DNA of 8,841 bases from assembly GCA_905182825.1 (NCBI GenBank), contig CAJJDJ010000121.1, positions 1 to 8,841 of the forward strand, in the 5' to 3' direction. This DNA is from Thiotrichaceae bacterium UBA7359. Its GTDB lineage: Bacteria; Pseudomonadota; Gammaproteobacteria; Eutrophobiales; Eutrophobiaceae. The notes beneath the pieces are model-generated. The model was given only the letters and a program-made list of their open reading frames with translations, was not told the DNA's origin and made no database searches. Both the position numbers and the translations under genes were made by a program. Below are positions 1-6,527 of this stretch, one piece after another (within the stretch, counting starts at the first letter, position 1; the number at the start of each line of letters is the position of its first letter).

Positions 1-270
1 GTGTTCACATTGTTTGCTTTATCGACAATGATTACTTACTCGTACTATAGCTTGAAATGTGCACGTTACTTGTTTGGGAAAAGAGTCGGTAGTAAATTTG
101 TTTATGTTTACCTAGCGGTCATTCCGATGTGTGCAGTCTGGACTCAATCAACCATTATTAACATCATCGATACAATGTTTGCCTTAATGATTTTTCCAAC
201 CTTAATAGCGACAATTCTGCTTTCAAGAAAAGTGGTCGATGAGATGCATCGATATTTCGACAAACTATGA
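1..270 (+). CDS. Sodium:alanine/glycine symporter (AGCS family), C-terminal fragment
   Basis: This is the C-terminal end of an inner-membrane amino-acid:cation symporter of the AGCS (AlsT/DagA-like) family, which imports alanine or glycine with Na+. The frame is open to the left edge, so the GTG at position 1 is most likely an internal valine and the gene starts upstream of the window. The visible 89 residues begin with FALSTMITYSYYSLKCARYL, matching the conserved AGCS stretch that usually reads FAFSTxxxWSYYGxxCxxYLFG. Two hydrophobic segments follow (about residues 33-50 and 58-74), then a short charged tail ending in DKL, as usual for the family. Its TGA lies 8 bp from the stop of the convergent asnS gene, with no terminator hairpin between them. 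The family call is firm; the substrate cannot be fixed from this fragment. Confidence 0.85.
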   Translation: MFTLFALSTMITYSYYSLKCARYLFGKRVGSKFVYVYLAVIPMCAVWTQSTIINIIDTMFALMIFPTLIATILLSRKVVDEMHRYFDKL

Positions 271-278
271 TTATCTTT

Positions 279-1664
279 TTAAAACTCCAGATTCTTTGGC
301 GTTCGTGGAAAGGGAATAACATCCCTTATATTCGAGATTCCGGAAACCAGCATTAATAATCGTTCAAACCCCAGTCCAAAACCGGCATGAGGCACAGTGC
401 CATACTTACGTGTATCCAAATACCACCAGTAGTTTGCCTCATCAAAACTCATATCATTGATACGTTTTTTTAACAGATCATATCGCTCTTCACGTTGCGA
501 ACCGCCGATAATCTCGCCAATAGCAGGCACAAGAATATCCATGGCCGCCACAGTTTTTTCATCATCATTCAATCGCATATAAAATGCCTTGATGTCCTTT
601 GGATAGTCATAAACGATTACGGGTTGTTTGAAATATTCTTCTGCCAGGAAACGTTCATGTTCAGATTGAAGGTCTTTGCCCCAGTCAACATCGAACTCAA
701 ACTTCTTGCCTGATTGTTCAAGGATCTTGATCGCATCTGTGTATGGCAAACGAATAAAATCGTTATTAACAATATTATCCAGAGTTGACATCAAATTCTT
801 ATCAACATATTTAGCAAATAATTTCAGATCTTCCGCACATTCTTCCATGGTGTATTTAATCAGGTATTGAATAAACTCTTGTCCGAGTTTCATATCATCC
901 TGTAGATCAGCAAATGCCATTTCCGGTTCTATCATCCAGAACTCTGACATATGGCGACTGGTATTTGAATTCTCGGAGCGAAAGGTTGGCCCGAAGGTAT
1001 AGACATCCCCCAGGCTTAAGCAAAATGTCTCTACAGATAATTGTCCCGAGACAGTTAAGCTTGCTTCTTTACCAAAGAAATCTTTTTCATAATCAACGGC
1101 ACCATCCTTTTTGGGAATGTCATTCATATTTAGTGTAGTAACACTAAACATCTCCCCTGCTCCTTCGCAGTCTGAACCGGTAATGATCGGTGTGTGTACC
1201 CATTGAAAATCACGTTCTTGAAAAAATTTATGGATAGCAAATGACAATTTTGATCTTATGCGAAAGATTGCACTGTATTTATTTGAACGCGGCCTTAAAT
1301 GAGCAATTGTGCGTAAGTACTCATCTGTGTGACGTTTCTTTTGTAATGGAAAATCATCCGGAGCGATACCGAGCATCTCAATTGAGTTTGCATGTACCTC
1401 CCATTTTTGACCTTTACCCTGAGACTCAAGCAATTCACCGCTAACCGTAATTGCTGCACCGGTTGTCAATTTCACTATCTCTTGATAATTATCGATATCG
1501 TTGTCAACAATGATCTGAATGTTTGCCAGGCATGAGCCGTCATTAAGTTCGATAAATGAAAAGTCTTTACTCTCTCTCTGTGTCCTGATCCAACCTTTTA
1601 CTAACACAGAATCCTTTGCGTTATTTGCATTCAATAATTTGATAATTTTTGATCTTTCTATCAT
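279..1664 (-). CDS. asnS: Asparagine--tRNA ligase
   Basis: This cytoplasmic class II aminoacyl-tRNA synthetase joins asparagine to tRNA(Asn) using ATP. At 461 residues it has the usual bacterial AsnS length. An N-terminal OB-fold anticodon-binding domain (about 18-100, with VKGWIRTQR near 22-30) precedes the catalytic domain. Motif 2 lies at 226-248 (PTFRSENSNTSRHMSEFWMI then EPE), and motif 3 at 428-435 (GFGLGFER, then LLMLVSG). The C-terminus RDVIPFPRTP is diagnostic for AsnS/AspS enzymes, and the HAGFGLGFER form together with SENSNTSRH favours AsnS over AspS. The start has an AAGAG sequence 9 nt upstream. It is the last gene of the probable yjcH-actP-tag-nucleotidyltransferase-asnS block, 27 bp after the gene before it, and it ends 8 bp from a convergent transporter gene. 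An essential gene at the end of this mixed block may also have its own promoter inside the upstream gene. Confidence 0.97.
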   Translation of the reverse strand: MIERSKIIKLLNANNAKDSVLVKGWIRTQRESKDFSFIELNDGSCLANIQIIVDNDIDNYQEIVKLTTGAAITVSGELLESQGKGQKWEVHANSIEMLGIAPDDFPLQKKRHTDEYLRTIAHLRPRSNKYSAIFRIRSKLSFAIHKFFQERDFQWVHTPIITGSDCEGAGEMFSVTTLNMNDIPKKDGAVDYEKDFFGKEASLTVSGQLSVETFCLSLGDVYTFGPTFRSENSNTSRHMSEFWMIEPEMAFADLQDDMKLGQEFIQYLIKYTMEECAEDLKLFAKYVDKNLMSTLDNIVNNDFIRLPYTDAIKILEQSGKKFEFDVDWGKDLQSEHERFLAEEYFKQPVIVYDYPKDIKAFYMRLNDDEKTVAAMDILVPAIGEIIGGSQREERYDLLKKRINDMSFDEANYWWYLDTRKYGTVPHAGFGLGFERLLMLVSGISNIRDVIPFPRTPKNLEF

Positions 1665-1691
1665 TACTATGATCTCTTATATTTTTATTTC

Positions 1692-2627
1692 TTAATCGAC
1701 AACACGAATATATTCTCCGGCTGCTTCTCTACTTGTACCCACTAATAATCTTTTCTTACCATCACTACCTTGCTCTACATAACCTGCAGCTTCAATCTTT
1801 TCTCCTTTTTGAACCTGGCCGACATAGGTTGCGGTATAAGAAACAACCTCACTAATAGTTTGGTGTTCAATAAAATAACGTGCTGGAAAGTCATAAGCAT
1901 ATATATCATCAGTCACTATGGATTCAATTTTTTCCTGCCCCTGTTTTTTAAATGGTCCATTTTCCTGAAACTGTTCACAAGCTTCAGGAATCATACTGAT
2001 ATCAGCCTTGCTTTTACCAGAGACACATTTATTAAATTTTCTTTGCTCATGTAAACAGTAATCTTCAAAAGATATTTCACAAGATCTTCGTTGATAAGCA
2101 TCTTTCCACAATGAATCATTTAGTGGTCTTAGTTCACCTGATTCAAGATAATCTTTTATAAATTGTCTTACCTTATAAAATAATTTACGTCCATAAATTA
2201 TTATATCTATATCAGACTTTTCATTATGCGTGTCTAACATTAAGGAACCAGTAATACCTAGATAATCTTCTTGAATTCCTGCATCAAGTAAAAGCTTGAG
2301 TATTTTAATAGCATCTCGTTGTTTGTTATCAGGGTTTGTCATGTTCAGAAGTCGAACTACGGTTTGATCGGGCCGGTACACTCGGCTAATAGATCCCAGC
2401 CGAATACCATGTAAGTCGCTATCCGCATATTCGCTGTGAAATAGGAACTCTGGACATGAATCACTGACCAATTCCCTGGCCTGTTCCGTTCCTAACTTGT
2501 GCATACCATGTTCGTCTTTAATATAGCGCAACCATGTTAATACACGATCATCTTCCCGATATTCACTTACAACGGCAAAAAAATATTTATCATCGACGAC
2601 AATATAATCCTTGGGTTTGATGAACAT
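1692..2627 (-). CDS. Predicted nucleotidyltransferase (Pol beta superfamily), function unknown
   Basis: This 311-residue protein is not one whose function I recognise. Its centre carries the Pol beta-type nucleotidyltransferase signature: Gly127-Ser128 in GITGSLM, then Asp139 and Asp141 in SDIDIIIYGRK, the usual metal-binding pair. The domain spans about 105-215 and includes a conserved-looking RKFNKCVSGKSK stretch. A roughly 95-residue N-terminal region begins FIKPKDYIVVDDKYFFAVV and contains SEYADSDLHGIRLGSISRVY. The C-terminal 65 residues are rich in predicted beta strands and could form a small barrel; that is inference. From memory, this three-part layout resembles predicted nucleotidyltransferases known mainly from archaea (COG1665-like), which I could not check. 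It lacks CBS domains, so it is not DUF294, and it lacks CCA-adding or GlnD features. Its Shine-Dalgarno lies in the end of tag, suggesting translational coupling. Nearby tag and asnS suggest a nucleic-acid or tRNA role, without proof. Confidence 0.75.
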   Translation of the reverse strand: MFIKPKDYIVVDDKYFFAVVSEYREDDRVLTWLRYIKDEHGMHKLGTEQARELVSDSCPEFLFHSEYADSDLHGIRLGSISRVYRPDQTVVRLLNMTNPDNKQRDAIKILKLLLDAGIQEDYLGITGSLMLDTHNEKSDIDIIIYGRKLFYKVRQFIKDYLESGELRPLNDSLWKDAYQRRSCEISFEDYCLHEQRKFNKCVSGKSKADISMIPEACEQFQENGPFKKQGQEKIESIVTDDIYAYDFPARYFIEHQTISEVVSYTATYVGQVQKGEKIEAAGYVEQGSDGKKRLLVGTSREAAGEYIRVVD

Positions 2628-2630
2628 AGT

Positions 2631-3194
2631 CTATCCCTTTAATTCACGATAGCGATAACAATGAACTGTGTGATCATTAACCATCCCTATCGCTTGCATA
2701 AATGCGTAACAGATAGTTGAACCGACAAAAATGAAGCCTCGTTTTTTTAAATCTCTTGACATACTGTCAGATGTTTTAGTATTTGCAGGAATATCTTTTA
2801 CATTTTTCCATGAGTTCTGCTGTATTTTGTGTTCATTGAAGGTCCATATGTATTTATTAAACGTACCAAATTCTTTACGAACTTTAATAAATGCCTGCGC
2901 ACTTTTTACTGCAGCCCTAATCTTGAGTTTATTTCTGATAATGCCAGGGTTATTCAATAAGGATTGGATTTTTGACTCTTCATATAAAGCAACCTTATTA
3001 AAATCAAAATTATCAAAGACCTCTCGGTATGCAACACGTTTCTTGAGCACGGTAATCCAGCTCAAGCCTGCCTGCGCACCTTCCAGTATAAGAAATTCAA
3101 ATAACTTTCTGTCAGAGTGAACTGGCACACCCCATTCCTTATCGTGGTATTTAATATAAAGTACATCACTTTCACACCATTGACACCGCTTCAT
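2631..3194 (-). CDS. tag: DNA-3-methyladenine glycosylase I
   Basis: This base-excision repair enzyme removes 3-methyladenine from alkylated DNA. The 187-residue length equals that of the E. coli enzyme, and key residues fall at the same numbers: zinc ligands Cys4, His17, His175 and Cys179, plus Glu38 and Trp46 of the base-recognition pocket (in LILEGAQAGLSW). The N-terminus MKRCQWCESD and the motif YHDKEWGVPVHSD are typical of Tag. The C-terminal GMVNDHTVHC supplies the last zinc ligands. It lies 8 bp after actP and 3 bp before the nucleotidyltransferase gene, so it is very probably co-transcribed with both. Its own ribosome-binding site is weak (TAGAATTTAAA before ATG), so it may depend on coupling to actP. 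No sign of damage or truncation. Confidence 0.96.
   Translation of the reverse strand: MKRCQWCESDVLYIKYHDKEWGVPVHSDRKLFEFLILEGAQAGLSWITVLKKRVAYREVFDNFDFNKVALYEESKIQSLLNNPGIIRNKLKIRAAVKSAQAFIKVRKEFGTFNKYIWTFNEHKIQQNSWKNVKDIPANTKTSDSMSRDLKKRGFIFVGSTICYAFMQAIGMVNDHTVHCYRYRELKG
2635..2640 (-). promoter_or_regulatory. Ribosome-binding site of the nucleotidyltransferase gene, inside the end of tag
   Basis: On the minus strand AAAGGG is followed after 7 nt by the ATG at 2627. The site overlaps the last codons of tag (stop 2631-2633). Ribosomes finishing tag would uncover or reach it directly, consistent with translational coupling. Confidence 0.6.
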
Positions 3195-3202
3195 TTTAAA
3201 TT

Positions 3203-4873
3203 CTAGTGCTGAGCACTATCTCCAGAACCCAATCCCGTTTGAGAGCGAACATATTGTGCCTCAAAGGCTAAGGCTTCTTTGTGTCCCGAAACAGAGTTAT
3301 CCAATTTTGATATAATAAAAATAGACATAAAAGCTGCGCTAATTGAAAACAACGCTGGATGTTTATACGGAAAGATTGCTTCTGCGTTACCCAGAATATC
3401 TACCCAAATTGTTGGTCCCAAAATCATGCATGAGACTGCAGTTATTAAACCGATACTGCCACCCACGAAGGCACCTCGGGTTGTCAACCTTTGCCAGTAC
3501 ATAGATAAAAATAAGACGGGAAAATTAACACTGGCGGCAATTGCAAAGGCAAGACCTACCATATAAGCCACGTTTTGTTGTTCGAACTGGATGCCAAGAA
3601 AAATTGCCGCAACACCTAAACCAACCGTAGCTATTCTGGACATGCGAATCTCATCTCCTTCTCGCACTTCACCTTTGCGTAACACGCTCGCATACAAATC
3701 ATGCGAAATAGCTGAAGCACCGGCTAATGTTAGGCCCGAAACAACTGCCAGAATAGTGGCGAAGGCAACCGCAGAGATAAACCCCAAAAAAAACTCACCC
3801 CCTACAGCTTTAGACAAATGGATTGCCGCCATATTGTTTCCGCCTAATAAACCGCCCGACTGGGGATCTAAAAACTCTGGATTATTTACTAAAAATACTA
3901 TGGCACCAAAACCAATAATGAATGTCAAAATAAAAAAATAACCAATAAACCCCGTCGCGTAGACAACCGACTTTCTCGCCTCTTGTGCGTCAGGTACAGT
4001 AAAGAATCGCATCAATATATGTGGCAAACCAGCTGTGCCAAACATGAGAGCAAGTCCAAGTGAGATTGCAGATATTGGATCAGACACCAAACCTCCAGGA
4101 GACATAATAGTTACTCCGTTTTTATGTACTTCGACAGCAGTCCTAAACAAAATCTCAAAAGAAAAATCCATATGATACATAACAGCGACAGCCATAAAAC
4201 TTGCTCCACATAATAAAAGCACAGCTTTAATTATCTGCACCCATGTTGTCGCCAACATACCACCAAAGGTAACATACAAGACCATCAATATGCCGACAAT
4301 CACTACTGCCAGATAATATTCAAGGCCAAATAATATTTGTATGAGTTTACCTGCACCAACTAATTGTGCTGTCAGATACAGCAAAACAACAATAAGTGTT
4401 CCAGAGGCCGCTAAGCTACGGATAGGTAATTGCTGTAAACGGTAACTCACAGCATCAGCAAAAGTATATTTCCCAAGATTTCTTAAACGTTCCGCTAAAA
4501 GAAAGAGGATTATCGGCCAACCTACCAAAAAACCAATGGAATAAATAAGTCCATCAAAACCACTCGCAAAAACCAACCCGGAAATACCTAAAAATGATGC
4601 GGCAGACATATAGTCGCCAGCAATTGCAAGACCGTTTTGCAGTCCGGTTATATTGCCACCAGCAGCATAAAAATCTTTGGTGCTTTTTGTGCGCCTTGCT
4701 GCCCAATAAGTTATCCCCAATGTTCCCGCCACAAACAAAAGAAACATTGTAATAGCAATAATATTAGTAGGCTGTTGAGTTACTTCACTTTGTACTGCAT
4801 CTCCAGCAAACAATAATGAAGGTATAAAAAAAACAGGTAACCAGAATACAAAGCGTGTATTTAAATTATTCAT
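3203..4873 (-). CDS. actP: Acetate permease, cation/acetate symporter
   Basis: This is a sodium:solute symporter (SSS) family transporter of the inner membrane that takes up acetate and other short monocarboxylates. At 556 residues it is close to E. coli ActP (549) and resembles it throughout as I recall that sequence: TYWAARRTKSTKDFYAAGG (55-73), GLAIAGDYMSAASFLG (81-96), the signature FGGMLATTWVQIIKAVLL, GTAGLPHILMRFF, and the ending SQTGLG. Many hydrophobic segments are visible, consistent with about 13 membrane helices. The first 24 residues are hydrophobic and end in LLFAGDA, resembling the cleavable leader of E. coli ActP but somewhat longer. The ATG lies inside the last codons of yjcH (8-nt overlap), which implies translational coupling and fits its weak ribosome-binding site. 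The usual neighbour acs is not seen; tag follows instead. Confidence 0.94.
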   Translation of the reverse strand: MNNLNTRFVFWLPVFFIPSLLFAGDAVQSEVTQQPTNIIAITMFLLFVAGTLGITYWAARRTKSTKDFYAAGGNITGLQNGLAIAGDYMSAASFLGISGLVFASGFDGLIYSIGFLVGWPIILFLLAERLRNLGKYTFADAVSYRLQQLPIRSLAASGTLIVVLLYLTAQLVGAGKLIQILFGLEYYLAVVIVGILMVLYVTFGGMLATTWVQIIKAVLLLCGASFMAVAVMYHMDFSFEILFRTAVEVHKNGVTIMSPGGLVSDPISAISLGLALMFGTAGLPHILMRFFTVPDAQEARKSVVYATGFIGYFFILTFIIGFGAIVFLVNNPEFLDPQSGGLLGGNNMAAIHLSKAVGGEFFLGFISAVAFATILAVVSGLTLAGASAISHDLYASVLRKGEVREGDEIRMSRIATVGLGVAAIFLGIQFEQQNVAYMVGLAFAIAASVNFPVLFLSMYWQRLTTRGAFVGGSIGLITAVSCMILGPTIWVDILGNAEAIFPYKHPALFSISAAFMSIFIISKLDNSVSGHKEALAFEAQYVRSQTGLGSGDSAQH

Positions 4874-5198
4874 TTAGAGTAGCCTTATCAATCTCTCGTA
4901 CGTCTTTAATAACATCATCAACTAACCGATCAAATTCTTTATTGGCACGGTAGACATAAATACCTGTCAGTAAAAAACTTAGAAAAATTACACATAATGC
5001 TATAAGAATACCCCAGGTAATTACGCTACTTTTAACAATTGGGTTTCCAAACAATTCTGGATAAAAAGCAATTATTAAAATAAAACTGAAATAAGCAATC
5101 AATATGATGCTTGTTAGTAGCCAACTAAAACGACCACGTTTTAATTCAAGTTGGTGAAATTTAGGATCAGCATAAATTTGTCGATAGAGATGTTGCAT
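4866..5198 (-). CDS. yjcH: DUF485 membrane protein, YjcH-like partner of ActP
   Basis: This small inner-membrane protein of the DUF485 family is usually encoded directly before actP; its biochemical role is not established. It has two hydrophobic segments, about residues 26-45 and 59-83, an FSWLLTSIILIAYFSFILII helix and the conserved LTGIYVYRANKEFDRL before a charged C-terminus, closely like E. coli YjcH. Two starts are possible. The upstream ATG at 5207 sits directly against the AAAGG Shine-Dalgarno with no spacer. The ATG at 5198 has a 9-nt spacer and yields 110 residues beginning MQHLYRQIY, so I prefer it. The longer form would add MHV only. It overlaps actP by 8 nt and is the probable first gene of the five-gene minus-strand block. 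Confidence 0.9.
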   Translation of the reverse strand: MQHLYRQIYADPKFHQLELKRGRFSWLLTSIILIAYFSFILIIAFYPELFGNPIVKSSVITWGILIALCVIFLSFLLTGIYVYRANKEFDRLVDDVIKDVREIDKATLNE

Positions 5199-5207
5199 AA
5201 CATGCAT

Positions 5208-5212
5208 CCTTT
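5208..5212 (-). promoter_or_regulatory. Ribosome-binding site deciding the yjcH start
   Basis: On the minus strand AAAGG lies immediately before the ATG at 5207 and 9 nt before the ATG at 5198. Only the second has a workable spacing, so this site argues for the 110-residue YjcH. Confidence 0.55.
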
Positions 5213-5291
5213 GTTTTTATTATGTGCTTATGATAACACATGACTCATAGAATTCGTTCTCGACATAGCATGAATAGATGAAGATGCGCCT

Positions 5292-5320
5292 AGTATATCA
5301 AATATTTCAAAGGCCAATAT
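5292..5320 (-). promoter_or_regulatory. Candidate sigma-70 extended -10 promoter for the yjcH-actP operon
   Basis: On the minus strand the sequence TGATATACT is an extended -10 element (TGn plus TATACT, five of six bases of TATAAT) at 5292-5300. The -35 region at 17 bp spacing (ATATTG, 5315-5320) is poor, which is acceptable for an extended -10 promoter. Transcription would start near 5285 and leave a leader of about 80-90 nt before yjcH. In that leader, TGTG at 5223-5226 and CACA at 5237-5240 flank TTATGATAA, a small imperfect dyad that could be an operator. This is read by eye only. Confidence 0.35.
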
Positions 5321-5521
5321 ATATTCGACTTTAGCCTAATATTAGAGTCATCTTCCAATGTCCCATGACAATAATATTTTTATCACTTTTGACTGCCGAA
5401 GTAATGATGAACCATATTTATTATAAATAAGATGAAAATATTTTATATGAAGATATTTATAATAGCCTATAGATTTAACATTCTTAGTCTATTTTAAATT
5501 ATTTAAGAGGGAAGAACTAAT

Positions 5522-5644
5522 TTAACATATGCATGCTATGGCTAGACTTTTAAATGACAACTTTAAAATGTACCAACTATTTTCTTCAACCTGATGTGCT
5601 AGCTCACCCGATAGATAACTTTGATTGATAGTTGTATTTTTCAT
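5522..5644 (-). CDS. Possible small protein of 40 residues behind folM
   Basis: This short minus-strand reading frame encodes 40 residues starting MKNTTINQSYLSGELAHQ and ending in LAIACIC. It begins 29 nt after the folM stop and has a good Shine-Dalgarno (AGAAGG) 4 nt upstream, so it could be the second gene of a folM transcript. The N-terminal half is polar; the C-terminal 18 residues or so, from YILKL onward, are more hydrophobic and include two cysteines. It is too short for a signal peptide or domain call, and I recognise no family. The surrounding DNA is very AT-rich, so chance openness over 40 codons is possible but not especially likely. The ribosome-binding site is the main support. 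Confidence 0.3.
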   Translation of the reverse strand: MKNTTINQSYLSGELAHQVEENSWYILKLSFKSLAIACIC

Positions 5645-5648
5645 AGTG

Positions 5649-5654
5649 CCTTCT
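5649..5654 (-). promoter_or_regulatory. Ribosome-binding site of the 40-residue reading frame
   Basis: AGAAGG on the minus strand lies 4 nt before the ATG at 5644. Spacing is a little short but usable. It is stronger than the sites of the annotated neighbours folM and folK. Confidence 0.3.
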
Positions 5655-5673
5655 AAAATTTGGAACTAAATAG

Positions 5674-6438
5674 TTATTCATGTTTGGCAAAGTTTTGTCC
5701 ATCATTAGTTAGTGATTCACCACCATCAACATATAGTATCTGTCCGCAAACAAATTTATTCGTTAAAAGATACTGCAATGCTTGTGTAATATTTTTGGTC
5801 TGTCCTTGCTGCTTTAGCGGGATACCATTCACACGCCAATCAATGTACTCCTGACTACGAACACTAGCAGGCAATATTACACCAGGAGCAATACCGTTGA
5901 CCCGTATGTCTGGTGCTAATTCAACTGCAGACAAACGCGTAAATTCTGCTAAGGACTTTTTCGACAACACATAAGCTGAATACTGATATTGATTAAACGC
6001 TATCTTATTATCAATAATATTAATAACATCACCACTTTTGCATTGCTGCACAAAAGCTTGTGTTAATAAATATGGAGTCAAAAAATTAATTTTGAATTGT
6101 CTTTCAAGTATCAGTTCTGATGTTTCCATCATATTTGCTTGATCGTACGCAGAGGCACTATTAATCAATACATTCAGATCAGGGAATTGTTCCCGTACAT
6201 TTTTGATCAATATGCTAACATCGTTCTTTTGACTAAAATCAAACTGAAAGGTCTGCACATCAACACCTTTTTTTTTAATCTCTTCCGCTGTTATCGCAGC
6301 TTGCTCAGATGACGTGTTGTAATGAATAGCCAGTTTATAACCTGCATCAGCCAGAGTTTCACTAAATACCTTTCCTAATCGAACAGCGCCTCCGGTGATT
6401 AATGCGGTACCTTTTGACATTTTTTTTGAATGCGGCAT
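5674..6438 (-). CDS. folM: Short-chain dehydrogenase, FolM/pteridine-reductase type (dihydromonapterin reductase-like)
   Basis: This is an NADPH-dependent short-chain dehydrogenase of 254 residues, most like FolM, which reduces dihydromonapterin and, less well, dihydrofolate. The nucleotide-binding motif TGGAVRLG is at 15-22 and NSAS at 93-96. The catalytic Tyr156-x3-Lys160 is in SAYVLSK. Where most SDR enzymes have Ser, this protein has Asp143 (INIID), the substitution seen in PTR1 and FolM pteridine reductases. RVNGIAPG (179-186) and ILYVDGG (234-240) complete the fold. The TGGAVRLG form with Arg20 also fits NADPH-using pteridine reductases. The start at 6438 is kept; a second ATG at residue 7 (6420) would still keep the Rossmann motif and cannot be excluded. 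The gene is divergent from folK across 89 bp, which supports a pterin role. The exact substrate is inferred. Confidence 0.82.
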   Translation of the reverse strand: MPHSKKMSKGTALITGGAVRLGKVFSETLADAGYKLAIHYNTSSEQAAITAEEIKKKGVDVQTFQFDFSQKNDVSILIKNVREQFPDLNVLINSASAYDQANMMETSELILERQFKINFLTPYLLTQAFVQQCKSGDVINIIDNKIAFNQYQYSAYVLSKKSLAEFTRLSAVELAPDIRVNGIAPGVILPASVRSQEYIDWRVNGIPLKQQGQTKNITQALQYLLTNKFVCGQILYVDGGESLTNDGQNFAKHE

Positions 6439-6527
6439 ATTGAGTATTTTATCCTATAACGTATATTAAGAGTTTATCCATTTTGTATAAGCTTAACGAA
6501 CTTATATTTACTAAATAATAAAATTTT
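6439..6527. promoter_or_regulatory. Divergent folM/folK promoter region
   Basis: These 89 bp separate two divergent pterin genes and must hold both promoters. For folK, TATATT at 6503-6508 is a possible -10, with TTGTAT at 6483-6488 upstream, but the 14-bp spacing is too short; TATTTA at 6505-6510 gives 16 bp and a weaker match. On the folM side no convincing pair stands out; TATACG and TATAGG are the nearest -10-like words. Neither gene has a strong Shine-Dalgarno here. The assignment rests mainly on geometry. Confidence 0.35.

Larger units (their letters stand above)
5208..5521. other. AT-rich intergenic stretch upstream of yjcH
   Basis: Apart from the candidate promoter and leader dyad near 5223-5320, I see no gene here. 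Reading frames that open with ATG on either strand end within about 22 codons and lack well-spaced Shine-Dalgarno sites. A weak stem of AGGC (5311-5314) with GCCT (5334-5337), flanked by AATATT on both sides, is present but too irregular to call. No strong terminator for the upstream minus-strand genes was found. Confidence 0.5.

Noticed and set aside
1692..2627. Toxin-antitoxin nucleotidyltransferase (MNT/HEPN or MenT type)
   Set aside because: The protein is far longer than MNT antitoxins, there is no HEPN or other small partner gene beside it, and both neighbours are housekeeping genes.
3591..3941. 116-codon open frame on the plus strand inside actP, and similar ones in asnS, tag and the nucleotidyltransferase gene
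   Set aside because: These are antisense shadows of well-identified genes with no family match or ribosome-binding site.
5223..5240. TGTG-N10-CACA looking like a CRP site ahead of yjcH
   Set aside because: CRP sites have TGTGA-N6-TCACA, that is N8 between TGTG and CACA. Here the spacing is 10 and the inner A/T bases do not fit.
5529..5594. Plus-strand 21-residue frame after a purine-rich AGAGGGAAG
   Set aside because: The purine run is about 14 nt from the ATG, too far for normal initiation, and the frame overlaps the better-supported minus-strand small gene.
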